In this document: piece after piece, positions 1-9,085 of the stretch
Position numbering within the stretch: the stretch's first letter is position 1
Layout: each line of letters starts with the position of its first letter
DNA from: Kingella_B sp963529665
GTDB taxonomy: Bacteria > Pseudomonadota > Gammaproteobacteria > Burkholderiales > Neisseriaceae
Direction of reading: 5' to 3'
NCBI GenBank assembly: GCA_963529665.1
Contig: CAUSAG010000002.1
Location: 1-64,000 of the forward strand
Length of the DNA: 64,000 nucleotides
Translations under genes and position numbers: made by a program
Notes under the pieces: model-generated
The model's input: the letters and a program-made list of their open reading frames with translations, nothing else
Told to the model about the DNA's origin: nothing
The model's database searches: none

Positions 1-1
1 A

Positions 2-1387
2 ATGTCCACAGGATTAGTAACCGCAGCTTATATTGTCGCTGCCATCTTATTCATCTTCTCGCTGGCCGGCCTGTCCAAGCAGGAAACCGCCAAGCAAGGC
101 TGTTATTCAGGCATTGCGGGCATGGCGATTGCGCTGTTTGCCACCATTTTTGCCGACAACGTATCAGGCTTGGGCTGGATCATCATCGCCATGCCGATTG
201 GCGCGGCGCTGGGCATCTACAAAGCCAAAAAAGTGGAAATGACCGAAATGCCCGAACTCATCGCCTTGCTGCACAGCTTTGTGGGCTTGGCGGCGGTGTT
301 GGTGGGCTTCAACAGCTTTATCGACGCGGGCAGCGTTGCCGAAGAGATGCACACCATCCATCTGGTGGAAGTGTTCCTCGGCATCTTTATCGGCGCGGTA
401 ACGTTTACTGGCTCGCTGGTTGCCTTTGGCAAACTCAACGGCAAAATCAGCAGCAAACCGCTTAAATTGCCACACAAACACAAGCTGAACCTTGCCGCGC
501 TGCTGGTTTCGTTTGTGTTGATGTTGCTATTTGTGAGCGCGAATGGAAGCTGGTTTGCGCTGATGGTGATGACCGCGATTGCGCTGGCGTTTGGCTGGCA
601 TTTGGTGGCTTCCATCGGCGGCGCGGATATGCCCGTGGTGGTGTCCATGCTGAACTCATATTCAGGCTGGGCGGCTGCGGCAGCGGGTTTTATGTTGTCT
701 AACGATTTGCTGATTGTTACCGGCGCGCTGGTGGGTTCCAGCGGCGCGATTTTGTCCTACATCATGTGCCAAGCGATGAACCGCTCGTTTATTTCCGTGA
801 TTGCAGGCGGCTTTGGCACAGACGGCGCGGCTGCGGCATCGGGCAGCGAAGAAGTGGGCGAATATCGCGAAGTTTCGCCCGCGCAAGTGGCTGAAATGCT
901 CAAAGGCGCAGGCAGCGTCATCATCACCCCTGGTTACGGCATGGCGGTGGCGCAGGCGCAATATCCCGTTGCCGAGATTACCGATTTGCTGCGTAAACAA
1001 GGCGTAACCGTGCGCTTTGGCATTCACCCCGTGGCTGGGCGTTTGCCTGGGCACATGAACGTGTTGCTCGCCGAAGCGAAAGTGCCCTACGACATCGTGT
1101 TGGAAATGGACGAAATCAACGAAGACTTCCCCGACACCGATGTGGTGCTGGTGATTGGCGCAAACGATACGGTGAACCCCGCCGCGCAAACAGACCCCAA
1201 TTCGCCCATCGCAGGCATGCCTGTGCTGGAAGTGTGGAAAGCGAAAGAAGTGGTGGTGTTCAAGCGTTCTATGAACACGGGCTACGCGGGCGTGCAAAAT
1301 CCGCTGTTCTTTAATGAAAACACCGTGATGTGTTTTGGCGATGCCAAAGGCACGGTGGATGAGATTTTGGCAGAGTTGAAGAAATAA
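2..1387 (+). CDS. pntB: NAD(P) transhydrogenase subunit beta
   Basis: Membrane subunit of the proton-translocating transhydrogenase, which passes hydride between NADH and NADP+ at the expense of the proton gradient. The 461-aa product has the family's usual length: hydrophobic segments fill about residues 1-270, and an NADP-binding Rossmann domain (VIITPGYGMAVAQAQ at about 305) forms the C-terminus. The ATG sits at base 2, so its ribosome site and the expected upstream pntA lie outside the window. An inverted DUS pair follows the stop and looks like the operon terminator. Confidence 0.95.
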   Translation: MSTGLVTAAYIVAAILFIFSLAGLSKQETAKQGCYSGIAGMAIALFATIFADNVSGLGWIIIAMPIGAALGIYKAKKVEMTEMPELIALLHSFVGLAAVLVGFNSFIDAGSVAEEMHTIHLVEVFLGIFIGAVTFTGSLVAFGKLNGKISSKPLKLPHKHKLNLAALLVSFVLMLLFVSANGSWFALMVMTAIALAFGWHLVASIGGADMPVVVSMLNSYSGWAAAAAGFMLSNDLLIVTGALVGSSGAILSYIMCQAMNRSFISVIAGGFGTDGAAAASGSEEVGEYREVSPAQVAEMLKGAGSVIITPGYGMAVAQAQYPVAEITDLLRKQGVTVRFGIHPVAGRLPGHMNVLLAEAKVPYDIVLEMDEINEDFPDTDVVLVIGANDTVNPAAQTDPNSPIAGMPVLEVWKAKEVVVFKRSMNTGYAGVQNPLFFNENTVMCFGDAKGTVDEILAELKK

Positions 1388-1400
1388 GTTTGCTGGATAG

Positions 1401-1446
1401 AGGCAGCCTGAAAACGGAGTAAACAACGTTTTCAGGCTGCCTTTTG
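1401..1446. terminator. Inverted DUS pair, terminator of pntB
   Basis: Arms at 1401-1416 and 1427-1442 are perfectly complementary (a DUS plus AAACG) around a 10-base loop, followed by TTTT. It lies between pntB and the convergent regulator gene, so it may act on both strands. Confidence 0.75.
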
Positions 1447-1842
1447 TTATTTTCTGAGCAGCATAATAATTTCTTCTTTGGCAACAAGCTCTCGTTCTTT
1501 TTGAGCAAGCAACTCATCTTTGTGTTGAAGCATCAATTTTAATTTCTCAATTTCCATAATCAGTTCGGTCGCATTATTACTATACATATTGAAATTATTG
1601 CAATGCGATGCACTATTCTCCCCGATAACGACTACAAAATTTTGTTCATCCTCTTGGGTTAAATCATTCAAATCCATCTGAAAAAGATCAGCAATTTGTT
1701 GCAACCGTGATAATGTCAATTTTGTTTCTCCACGTTCTACTTTGGCATAACCATTAGCTGACATTTCTAATTTTTCAGCCATTTGTTCTTGCGACCAGTG
1801 TTTTAATCCACGCAATAAACGGATTTTTTCATAAGTTTTCAT
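1447..1842 (-). CDS. XRE-family transcriptional regulator
   Basis: A 131-aa protein with an N-terminal helix-turn-helix of the XRE/Cro type (about residues 5-60; SQEQMAEKLEMSANGYAKVE is the helix-turn-helix core), then a C-terminal predicted coiled coil rich in Glu and Lys (about 90-131) that could serve dimerisation. Target genes are not known. It is divergent from three small genes starting at 1971, which is the usual layout for a local regulator. The gene is AT-rich compared with pntB and the ABC genes, suggesting acquisition. Confidence 0.8.
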   Translation of the reverse strand: MKTYEKIRLLRGLKHWSQEQMAEKLEMSANGYAKVERGETKLTLSRLQQIADLFQMDLNDLTQEDEQNFVVVIGENSASHCNNFNMYSNNATELIMEIEKLKLMLQHKDELLAQKERELVAKEEIIMLLRK

Positions 1843-1883
1843 TTTTATTCTCGCTAAGGATAGAAATTAAACAGATTGTGTGA

Positions 1884-1891
1884 TTGTACAA
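1884..1891. promoter_or_regulatory. Short palindrome in divergent intergenic region
   Basis: TTGTACAA, a perfect 8-base palindrome, lies about 40 bases upstream of the XRE regulator start, in the space shared with the lipoprotein gene on the other strand. It could be an operator for the regulator. The assignment rests only on symmetry and position. Confidence 0.25.
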
Positions 1892-1970
1892 CAGTTTGTT
1901 GCTACTTTTAATTTGTTGGAAATATTAAACTTAACATATCTTAAAATTTCAAAATAATGTATTTAAAGAA

Positions 1971-2249
1971 ATGAAAAAAAAAATAATTTTTTTGTTTTTA
2001 TTGCTAAGCGTAGCAGCTTGCGGTAATGAAGCAAAAGACGAATTTGTTGCGGGTTGTATGCATGGTACAGGTCTTCCATCAGGCAAGGCAGAAAAAACAT
2101 GCTTATGTGTATATGATGAACTGGAAAATGAATTTGGCGAAGAGCAAATGGAAAAGTGGGTAAATCCTGAAACTCCGCCGAACACAGAAGAATTTGATAG
2201 ATTTATGGAAGTAGCAACAAAAGCAACGCTTCAATGTTCCATAAAATGA
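1971..2249 (+). CDS. Small lipoprotein of unknown function
   Basis: A 92-aa product that starts with a lysine-rich N-terminus and a short hydrophobic stretch ending in the lipobox SVAAC (Cys at about residue 17), so it is probably a lipid-anchored envelope protein. The mature part is acidic with further cysteines at about 29, 44, 46 and 89, which could form disulphides in the periplasm. I do not recognise the family. It is first in a run of three small AT-rich genes. Confidence 0.6.
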   Translation: MKKKIIFLFLLLSVAACGNEAKDEFVAGCMHGTGLPSGKAEKTCLCVYDELENEFGEEQMEKWVNPETPPNTEEFDRFMEVATKATLQCSIK

Positions 2250-2282
2250 TTTGGTTTATATTTCAAATTAGAAAGAATTGAA

Positions 2283-2522
2283 ATGAATAAAATTAAAAAT
2301 TTTCTTATTATAAGTTATATAAGTGGCGCAGTATTATTTTGGATTCACCTAACTTATTTTCATCCAACTTTTAAATATGTTAATTCATCTTATGGAGCTG
2401 GACAAAAATTTGCAGCAAGCATCATATGGTTCTTTGGGAAATTTTCAATTCCTACATGGGTATGGATGGGTGCTATTGGTGTTGGTTATTTTATTGCTTT
2501 CTTTGATGATATAGTCAAATAA
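2283..2522 (+). CDS. Small membrane protein of unknown function
   Basis: A 79-aa protein with two hydrophobic segments (about residues 7-24 and 48-74), so probably a two-helix inner-membrane protein. No family recognised. It begins 33 bases after the preceding lipoprotein gene, with AGAAAG a few bases upstream of the ATG, and shares the low-GC composition of its neighbours. Confidence 0.5.
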   Translation: MNKIKNFLIISYISGAVLFWIHLTYFHPTFKYVNSSYGAGQKFAASIIWFFGKFSIPTWVWMGAIGVGYFIAFFDDIVK

Positions 2523-2601
2523 GCAGAAAAAAATCAAAATAAGATTGAACAAAATACTCAGGAACAAGACAACTCAAAATTTAACAAAAAGGATTGATGT
2601 A

Positions 2602-3195
2602 ATGAATCACAAAAACACCATAAGCATGATTTTAGCTATCACATTTTTATTAACTGGCTGCAATCAGCAAGAAAATATATCAAATACAGCAGAAGACCCA
2701 ATTTTGTCAAAATTAGAATCTGTAAATGCTGAATCGCCGCAGGATAATGTGCCAGATGAAATGCCCGATTTTCCTGATGACATGAGTAACGCTGTTGATT
2801 TAGATAGTCTTGATGCTAACTCAATTCGCCAACATTACAATACAGCAATGCAAGAGTGTGATGAAAAAAGTAAAGCCAATATGCAAAAGCTTAGAAATGA
2901 ATGGAACGAGTTAAAAAAAGATGAATATGAGGCTCATAAAGGAGAAAAATATTATGTTCCCAAAAGAACAATGGCTTATTTTCAGCGAGGTACGGCTAAT
3001 TTTCATACTCAATGTATGAGTGAATATGGTTTTGATGTTAGCCCTAATTTCCACAACCAGCTAATACTAGAAAAAAGTTCAATTTATGCTCAATGTAGTC
3101 AAAAAGATAGCCAAGAATTAAAAGAACAATGTCTAGAAGAAAATGGCTGGGGCAAGGAATCAAAGAAAAACGTTCTATTAAATTTGCTAGGATAG
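2602..3195 (+). CDS. Lipoprotein of unknown function
   Basis: A 197-aa product when started at 2602, where AAAAAGGA lies about 8 bases upstream. The frame is open further upstream, but the 2602 start places a signal peptide with lipobox LLTGC at the N-terminus (Cys at about 19). The mature part is acidic and hydrophilic with paired cysteines. No family recognised. It closes the AT-rich islet and is followed by an inverted DUS pair. Confidence 0.55.
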   Translation: MNHKNTISMILAITFLLTGCNQQENISNTAEDPILSKLESVNAESPQDNVPDEMPDFPDDMSNAVDLDSLDANSIRQHYNTAMQECDEKSKANMQKLRNEWNELKKDEYEAHKGEKYYVPKRTMAYFQRGTANFHTQCMSEYGFDVSPNFHNQLILEKSSIYAQCSQKDSQELKEQCLEENGWGKESKKNVLLNLLG

Positions 3196-3204
3196 AAGTC
3201 ATTT

Positions 3205-3250
3205 AAGGCAGCCTGAAAACGAAGATTATAGTTTTCAGGCTGCCTTTTTG
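3205..3250. terminator. Inverted DUS pair closing the AT-rich islet
   Basis: Arms at 3205-3220 and 3231-3246 pair over 16 bases and run into T5. This mirrors the pair at 1401-1442, so the AT-rich islet is bracketed by two nearly identical DUS hairpins. Confidence 0.7.
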
Positions 3251-3313
3251 TGCCTTACAATTCTCAAGCTATATTTTCAGGCTGCCTCTCTCATTCACAA
3301 GGAATGCTCAAAA

Positions 3314-4243
3314 ATGCTCACCACCCAAAATCTCAATTTCCATTACGACAGCCGCCAAGTGCTGCACAACATCAACGTAGAACTGCCCGAAGGCAGCATC
3401 ACCGGCTTAATCGGGCCCAATGGCGCAGGCAAATCCACGCTGATGCGCTGCATGGCGGGGCTGGAATGCCCCAGCAGCGGCGAAGTGTTGCTCGGCGGCA
3501 AGCCCATTTTGGCGAATCCGCGCGAGAGCTTCGCCCAGTTGGGCTATCTGCCCGACATCTTCGGCTTGCCCGAAGGCTTATCCGTTATCCAATGCTTAAC
3601 CTATGCGGCAAAATCGCGCGGCGTATCCGATGGCGATTTGGCGCAAGCGCTGGGCAGCACGGTGCAGCTTTTGGGGCTGGCGGACAAGCTGTATAGCCGC
3701 GTGAGCAATTTGTCGCGCGGGCAGAAGCAGCGCGTGGGCATTGGACAAGTGATTATCCATCGCCCCAAATTTTTGCTGCTGGACGAGCCTGCCAGCGGGC
3801 TTGACCCCGAAGCGCGGCACGAGCTGTCGCTGCTGTTGTTGCAACTGCAACGCGATGGCATGACGATTTTGGTGTCCAGCCATATTTTGTCGGAGCTGGA
3901 CGAATATTGCAGCCACATGCTCGTGATTAAGCAGGGGCGGATTCAGGCGTTCCAAGCCCTGCACGGCGAAGGGAAGCCTGAAACGCAAACGGTGCGCCTG
4001 CGTTTTGCTAACCGCGCGGCGGCGGAGCTGGCGGCGGCGGTGCGCGCGTTGGCGGCGGTGCAATCGGCAGAGGCCATCGGCGATGCCTTGCACGTTGTCT
4101 TGCCTGCGGGCAATTTGGCATGCGCGGCTTTGCTGCGCGATTTGGTGCAGCGCGGTTTGCCCGTGTGCGCGCTGGAACGGGTGCGCACATCGTTGTTGGA
4201 AAGCTATCAAACCACGTTGAATATTCAAAGGGATAAACCATGA
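3314..4243 (+). CDS. ABC transporter ATP-binding protein
   Basis: A 309-aa ATPase with Walker A GPNGAGKST (about residue 36), signature LSRGQKQR (about 137) and Walker B FLLLDEPASGLD (about 156), followed by an ABC-2-exporter-type C-terminal extension. The start at 3314 has AAGGA about 10 bases upstream; an upstream in-frame ATG at 3248 lies inside DUS sequence and is unlikely. It overlaps the permease gene by ATGA. Substrate unknown; the layout is that of a drug, peptide or lipid exporter. Confidence 0.9.
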   Translation: MLTTQNLNFHYDSRQVLHNINVELPEGSITGLIGPNGAGKSTLMRCMAGLECPSSGEVLLGGKPILANPRESFAQLGYLPDIFGLPEGLSVIQCLTYAAKSRGVSDGDLAQALGSTVQLLGLADKLYSRVSNLSRGQKQRVGIGQVIIHRPKFLLLDEPASGLDPEARHELSLLLLQLQRDGMTILVSSHILSELDEYCSHMLVIKQGRIQAFQALHGEGKPETQTVRLRFANRAAAELAAAVRALAAVQSAEAIGDALHVVLPAGNLACAALLRDLVQRGLPVCALERVRTSLLESYQTTLNIQRDKP

Positions 4244-5382
4244 ACACGCCAAACATCAAAACGCCCAAAATTTGGGTCAACGCCGAATTTCAACGCCTGC
4301 TGTGGCTCAATTTAAGCTGGGGCATGATAGCGGGCGTGGCGATTATTTACGCGCTGTTTGCCTTTGCCAAAGGCGAATACCGAGATTGGCGCGACCACTT
4401 GCTCTATATCGGTGCGATGGGCTTGGTGTTTTCCGCCATCACGGGCTTTGCCTTGATAGAACGCAGCCTGAAAAACGATATTGCCGCCAATGCGTTTGAC
4501 CAGCTGCGGATGTCGTCGCTATCGCCTTGGCAAATGGCGTATTCGCGCATCATCGCCGCGCCCACCGTGGCTTGGGCGGGGTTTGTTATCAGCTGGCTGA
4601 TGATAGGCTACTCATACTTTTTGGATAATTTACGCAATGCAACACCTGCCCAAACGCTATGTTTGCTGCTGATGATGCCCTTTGCCGCGTGGACATTTGC
4701 CTGCGCGGTGGTCGCCAATGCTTTGCAATTTGGGCGCGGCAATCGGCAATATTCTGGCGCGGTAATTCAGCTGATTTTGGCGTTTGTGGTGTGGAGTATT
4801 TTCATGTCGGACAACGCCCATGCTTTGAACATGGCATTTATGTTTGATTCGGAAAACTTTCCAAGTATTAACCCGCCGCATATTAGGGCGATGAATTTAG
4901 GCACGCCGTTCACGCTGCTGATTTCATCCGCAATAACCGCTGTGCTAGCGAGCGTGGCAGTGCGCGCGATTATGGCGTGGAAGCTGCATTTGCAATCGCC
5001 GCGTTTTACCCTGTTGCTGCTGGCGATTGCCTCGCCCATTGTGTATTTTTGGGCGATGGCGGATAAAGAAGCATTGCTGTTTTTGCTGTCGCAGCATTAC
5101 GCGCTGCTGGGCTTTTTGTCGCTGGTCACGCAAGATAATCGCCATTTTGGCAAATGGACAAGCTGGCGCGAGTTGCCCGTGTGGCTGGTGGCGTTTCCGC
5201 TGGCGATGTTGGCTTCCGCGCTGCTGGGCGGCGGGGCATTGCTTGCGCCGTTTATGCAGATTTTGCTGTTTGCCGCGATTGCCTTGCTGTGCAGCAATAT
5301 CCTTTCGCTGCGCTATAACGCGGTTACGCTGGCGTTGTCGGTGTTTTTGCTGCTGCGCGGGCTGTGGGCGATGTTGTCGTAA
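4240..5382 (+). CDS. ABC transporter permease, ABC-2 type
   Basis: A 380-aa membrane protein with about ten hydrophobic segments across its length. Its start overlaps the stop of the ATP-binding gene (ATGA), which implies coupled translation, so the pair probably forms one half-size exporter that dimerises. No substrate can be read from the sequence. A DUS pair follows the stop. Confidence 0.8.
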   Translation: MNTPNIKTPKIWVNAEFQRLLWLNLSWGMIAGVAIIYALFAFAKGEYRDWRDHLLYIGAMGLVFSAITGFALIERSLKNDIAANAFDQLRMSSLSPWQMAYSRIIAAPTVAWAGFVISWLMIGYSYFLDNLRNATPAQTLCLLLMMPFAAWTFACAVVANALQFGRGNRQYSGAVIQLILAFVVWSIFMSDNAHALNMAFMFDSENFPSINPPHIRAMNLGTPFTLLISSAITAVLASVAVRAIMAWKLHLQSPRFTLLLLAIASPIVYFWAMADKEALLFLLSQHYALLGFLSLVTQDNRHFGKWTSWRELPVWLVAFPLAMLASALLGGGALLAPFMQILLFAAIALLCSNILSLRYNAVTLALSVFLLLRGLWAMLS

Positions 5383-5387
5383 ATATG

Positions 5388-5430
5388 AAGGCAGCCTGAA
5401 AAGGGGTATTACTTATTTTCAGGCTGCCTT
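5388..5430. terminator. Inverted DUS pair after the ABC operon
   Basis: Arms 5388-5402 and 5416-5430 pair perfectly around a 13-base loop. There is no long T run, so its strength as a terminator is uncertain. Confidence 0.6.
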
Positions 5431-6008
5431 TGCTATCCATTAAAAGGCAGCCTGAAAGTGGGCTTGGAGTGGCAACGGCTCGTTGTCAAATGGTCGTATT
5501 CAACCAAACTTTATGGGTAAACACGATATCGGCGAGCCGCCGCCGTTCCATTGCTTGCTGATATTGCAAAAGTTTCAGGCTGCCAATTTTATAGTCGTCC
5601 CACACAGCCTTATACTGCGTTGGCTCGCCCACCACGGACGAAATGGTTTGTTACCAAATCAGAGATTTGGACAAAGCCAGTTTTGCTGTACTACTTGTAC
5701 TATCTGCGGCTCGCCGCCTTGTCTAAGGCTGTGTGGAACGACTATATCTAACGACTATTTGGCGACAAGCCGCCGCCCGCGCCATTTTGAATTCCAGGCT
5801 GCCGCTACCATCCATTAAAAGGCAGCCTGAAACGCGATTACCTATTTTCAGGCTGCCTATGTTGTAGCGTTCAAGCGGCGAAGCATCGTATCCAAGCATC
5901 ACACGCCTACGACCCGCCCAATCCGCAAACCATCCATAAGCAGCCTGAAAACCATTCCAGCCATTTCAGGCTGCCTTCCTCCAATCTCCACCCACAAGGA
6001 AACCCACC
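5431..6008. repeat. Intergenic repeat region, no gene seen
   Basis: Holds several DUS copies (around 5443, 5574, 5800, 5821, 5851, 5942, 5966) and degenerate copies of the palindromic GGCGACGAGCCGTCGCC-type repeat (near 5471-5505, 5525-5552 and 5756-5790). Short open frames here are made of these repeats and are not credible genes. The nfsA ribosome site AAGGAA lies at the right end. Confidence 0.6.
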
Positions 6009-6746
6009 ATGCAAACTTCCGTTCTGCAAACTGCTCTTGCCCACCGCTCCATCCGCAAATTCAAAGCGCAAACCGTTCCCGCCGATAGCCTGCACGCCGT
6101 GCTGGAAGCGGGACAAGCCGCGTCGTCGTCCAGCTTTATGCAAATCGTCAGCATTATCCGCGTAACCGACCCCGCCATCCGTGCCCAAATCCGCCCCATC
6201 TGCGCCGCAGGCGGCAAAGGCGGGCAAAGCTATGTGGAAACCGCGCCCGAATTCATCGTGTTCTGCGCCGACACCACGCGCTATGCCCACTTTGCCCCCG
6301 ATGCGCAATTAGACTGGACCGAAGTGTTGCTGATTGGCGCGGTGGATGTGGGCATTTTTGCGCAAAATGTGTTGCTCGCCGCCGAAAGCATCGGGCTGGG
6401 CGGCGTGTTCATCGGCAGCATCCGCAACGATTTGGCGCGCGTAGGCGAGCTGTTGGGCTGCCCGCAAGGCGTGGTGCCGATTGTGGGGATGTGCTTGGGC
6501 TACCCCGACCAAGAGCTGATGCGCCGCGAACGCTTGCCGCTGGATGCGATTTTGTCGGAAAACCGTTTTCAGGCTGCCCCTGCCGATGCCCTGCAAGCCT
6601 ACAACGACAACGTGCAAGCCTATTACCGCACGCGCGATGGCGTGGCGCAAATGGACTGGGCGCAACAAATCCGCAACCAATTTTGCCGCGAAGTACGCCC
6701 CGATTTGCTGCGCTATTTGCAAGCGCAAGGTTTTGCCAAACGATAA
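6009..6746 (+). CDS. nfsA: NADPH-dependent nitroreductase/flavin reductase, NfsA type
   Basis: A 245-aa FMN enzyme of the nitroreductase superfamily. The N-terminal RSIRKF motif binds FMN phosphate, GLGGVFIGSIRND (about residue 136) is the second cofactor region, and a basic C-terminal helix region is typical of NfsA/Frp enzymes. It reduces nitroaromatics or quinones with NADPH in the cytoplasm. AAGGAA sits about 8 bases upstream of the ATG. It is a single gene, convergent with the next lipoprotein gene. The exact substrate is not known. Confidence 0.85.
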   Translation: MQTSVLQTALAHRSIRKFKAQTVPADSLHAVLEAGQAASSSSFMQIVSIIRVTDPAIRAQIRPICAAGGKGGQSYVETAPEFIVFCADTTRYAHFAPDAQLDWTEVLLIGAVDVGIFAQNVLLAAESIGLGGVFIGSIRNDLARVGELLGCPQGVVPIVGMCLGYPDQELMRRERLPLDAILSENRFQAAPADALQAYNDNVQAYYRTRDGVAQMDWAQQIRNQFCREVRPDLLRYLQAQGFAKR

Positions 6747-6894
6747 GGCAGCCTGAAACGGTTATAAACTATGGAACGGCGACGGCTCGTCGCCAAATGG
6801 CGGGTTAAATAACCGCGCTCGGTTGCCACTATGTCAGCAATCCACCGATACACCATCGGTTACACATTGAGCAAAGATTTCAGCCCATCAACAA

Positions 6895-6935
6895 AGGCAG
6901 CCTGAAAACAAGCAAAGCAAGTTTTCAGGCTGCCT
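6895..6935. terminator. Inverted DUS pair between convergent genes
   Basis: Arms 6895-6909 and 6921-6935 pair over 15 bases. The position between nfsA and the convergent lipoprotein gene suggests two-way termination. A degenerate palindromic repeat (6769-6806) lies between nfsA and this hairpin. Confidence 0.6.
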
Positions 6936-6957
6936 ATTCAATATCGCAACTAACCCA

Positions 6958-7566
6958 TCAACCTTTGCGTCTGTGCTTGCATTGCACCGCCGCATCCACC
7001 GCCACAGGTGTCAGCTCGCCCTGCGCCCCCACTTCAAACACGCTCACGCCGCAACTGCGCCCTTTGCTGCCCACTATCTCATAATCATGCCCCGCCTGCG
7101 GAATAAACGACGCAATGTTAGACGAACACGAGCCTTCATACTGGGTAATCGTGTGCGTCTCGGTGTGCAGCGTGTTGGTTAAGCCGATGTAAAACGTTTG
7201 CGCGTTCACAGGCTTGCCCGCCTCAACCGCAAACTCGCGGAAAAACGCACGCGAAGCCAGCCCGTTCATCTTGCCCACATTTTTGCTGATTTCCGTTTCA
7301 GGAATGCCCATGCTTTGGCTGCTGGACGCGCCCACCAGCGAGCCAAACGCATCGCCCAGCGAGCCGCCCACGCCGATTTTGGTGCCTTTGCGGTTGGTGT
7401 CGCAATCAATGCCCGTGTAGGCATAGCTCGGTTTGCCGTTTTGCCCATACAGGCGAATCCGCGCTTGGCTTTGGCTGTCGTAGCCCGCAGACGATTTTTG
7501 ATGCACAGGCGCATTGCTGGTGCAAGCCGCCAGCAACACAAGACTGGATAGATAAAACAATTTCAT
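6958..7566 (-). CDS. Lipoprotein of unknown function
   Basis: A 202-aa product with an N-terminal signal ending in lipobox LLAAC (Cys at about 15), started at 7566 where GGGAA precedes the ATG; longer readings begin inside DUS sequence. The mature protein has a glycine/serine-rich segment (about 62-82) and three cysteines, and ends in a basic tail. I do not recognise the family. Probably envelope-anchored. Confidence 0.65.
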   Translation of the reverse strand: MKLFYLSSLVLLAACTSNAPVHQKSSAGYDSQSQARIRLYGQNGKPSYAYTGIDCDTNRKGTKIGVGGSLGDAFGSLVGASSSQSMGIPETEISKNVGKMNGLASRAFFREFAVEAGKPVNAQTFYIGLTNTLHTETHTITQYEGSCSSNIASFIPQAGHDYEIVGSKGRSCGVSVFEVGAQGELTPVAVDAAVQCKHRRKG

Positions 7567-7597
7567 AAAATTCCCTTTGTTTACAAGATTAGACATC

Positions 7598-7642
7598 ATT
7601 TCAGGCTGCCTCATATACACGCACAGAGGCAGCCTGAAAACT
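7598..7642. terminator. Inverted DUS pair downstream of clpX
   Basis: TTTCAGGCTGCCTC and its complement flank a short loop just beyond the clpX stop on the minus strand. It also covers the leader of the lipoprotein gene. Confidence 0.5.
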
Positions 7643-7648
7643 GAAAAC

Positions 7649-8920
7649 TTATTGCACAGTATGCGCTACCACGCTCCCATCCGCCCGATACAACACAGGC
7701 GCGTGGTTATTCTCCACCACATCGCGCGTAACCACCACCTTCGCCACATCCCGCAAATCAGGCAGCGCATACATCGTGTCCAGCAACACCCGCTCCACAA
7801 TGGAACGTAAGCCGCGCGCCCCCGTTTTGCGTTTCATCGCCAACGCCGCAATCGCCGTCAGCGCATCGGGTTCAAATTGCAAATCCGCGTTTTCCATCGC
7901 AAACAAGGCTTGAAACTGCTTCACAAGCGCGTTTTTCGGCTCAGTCAAAATGCGCACCAACGCCGCTTCGTCCAACTCCGCCAAGCTCGCCAACACAGGC
8001 AAACGCCCAATCAATTCAGGAATCAAGCCAAATTTAATCAAATCCTCGGGCTCAACTTGGGCAAACAGCTCGCTGATGTTGGCGTTATCATCCTTGCTGT
8101 GCACCTGCGCGCCAAAGCCAATGCCGCCCTGCTCCGTACGCTGGCGAATCACCTTATCCAAGCCCGCAAACGCCCCGCCGCAAATAAACAAAATATTAGA
8201 CGTGTCCACGCTGATAAACTGCTGGTTCGGATTGCGCCGCCCCCCTTGCGGCGGCACGCTGGCAATCGTCCCCTCCACCAGTTTCAACAACGCCTGCTGC
8301 ACGCCCTCGCCCGACACATCGCGCGTAATTGACGGGCTATCGGATTTGCGCGAAATCTTGTCAATCTCGTCAATATACACAATCCCGCGCTGCGCCTTGT
8401 CCACATCAAAATCGCAATTTCCCAGCAGCTTGGTGATAATCTGCTCCACATCCTCGCCCACATAGCCCGCCTCGGTGAGCGTGGTCGCATCCGCCATTGC
8501 AAAGGGCACATTTAACTTGCGCGCTAACGATTGCGCCAGCAGCGTTTTGCCCGAGCCCGTTGGGCCAATCAGCAACACATTAGATTTAGACAATTCCACG
8601 TTATCCGCCGTTTCAGGCTGCCGCAAACGCTTGTAATGGTTATACACCGCCACCGCCAGCGCCTTTTTCGCCGCATCCTGCCCAATCACATGCTCATTGA
8701 GCTGCGCCACCAATTCCGCAGGCGTGGGCAGCGGCGCATTGTCCACTTCTGGTTTATGAAGCGTTTGCTCGCCGCCCGATTCAGGCACTTCCGTTAGCAT
8801 CACCGCGCATTCGCTCACGCATTCGTTGCAAATAAACGCGTTGTCCTCGCCCTCAATTAAATGTTTCACTTCGTCTTTATGTTTGCCGCAAAACGCGCAT
8901 TTTTGGATTTGTTCACTCAT
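7649..8920 (-). CDS. clpX: ATP-dependent Clp protease ATP-binding subunit ClpX
   Basis: AAA+ unfoldase that recognises tagged proteins and feeds them to ClpP. At 423 aa it has standard length. The N-terminal zinc-binding domain has Cys 8, 11, 31 and 34; Walker A is GPTGSGKT (about 119); Walker B is IVYIDEID; the sensor-2 region has GARGLRSIVE. clpP is not adjacent here, in contrast to many proteobacteria. A run of DUS separates it from rpsT, so it is probably transcribed alone. Confidence 0.97.
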   Translation of the reverse strand: MSEQIQKCAFCGKHKDEVKHLIEGEDNAFICNECVSECAVMLTEVPESGGEQTLHKPEVDNAPLPTPAELVAQLNEHVIGQDAAKKALAVAVYNHYKRLRQPETADNVELSKSNVLLIGPTGSGKTLLAQSLARKLNVPFAMADATTLTEAGYVGEDVEQIITKLLGNCDFDVDKAQRGIVYIDEIDKISRKSDSPSITRDVSGEGVQQALLKLVEGTIASVPPQGGRRNPNQQFISVDTSNILFICGGAFAGLDKVIRQRTEQGGIGFGAQVHSKDDNANISELFAQVEPEDLIKFGLIPELIGRLPVLASLAELDEAALVRILTEPKNALVKQFQALFAMENADLQFEPDALTAIAALAMKRKTGARGLRSIVERVLLDTMYALPDLRDVAKVVVTRDVVENNHAPVLYRADGSVVAHTVQ

Positions 8921-8982
8921 GATTTTCGCTTGAATTGTGTTGAAAAAATAGCCGCGCAGTATAGCAGTCCAGCCAAGAAAAA

Positions 8983-9026
8983 ACCATTTTCAGGCTGCCT
9001 GCCAAGCCCAGCGCGCCTAGCAACGG
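8983..9026. terminator. DUS inverted pair between rpsT and clpX
   Basis: TTTTCAGGCTGCC and GGCAGCCTGAAAA face each other over a loop of about 25 bases just downstream of rpsT. A likely rpsT terminator on the minus strand. Confidence 0.4.
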
Positions 9027-9085
9027 CAGCCTGAAAAACAAAATCCTGCTACATCGCTGTAACAGGATTTTTCATTGAACGCGCA

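Noticed and set aside
662..1426. Long open frame on the minus strand inside pntB
   Set aside because: Composition is that of an antisense shadow (His- and Arg-rich); pntB on the plus strand explains the region fully.
5483..5818. Open frame of 111 codons between the ABC operon and nfsA
   Set aside because: Built from DUS and palindromic repeat fragments, no ribosome site, no conserved features.
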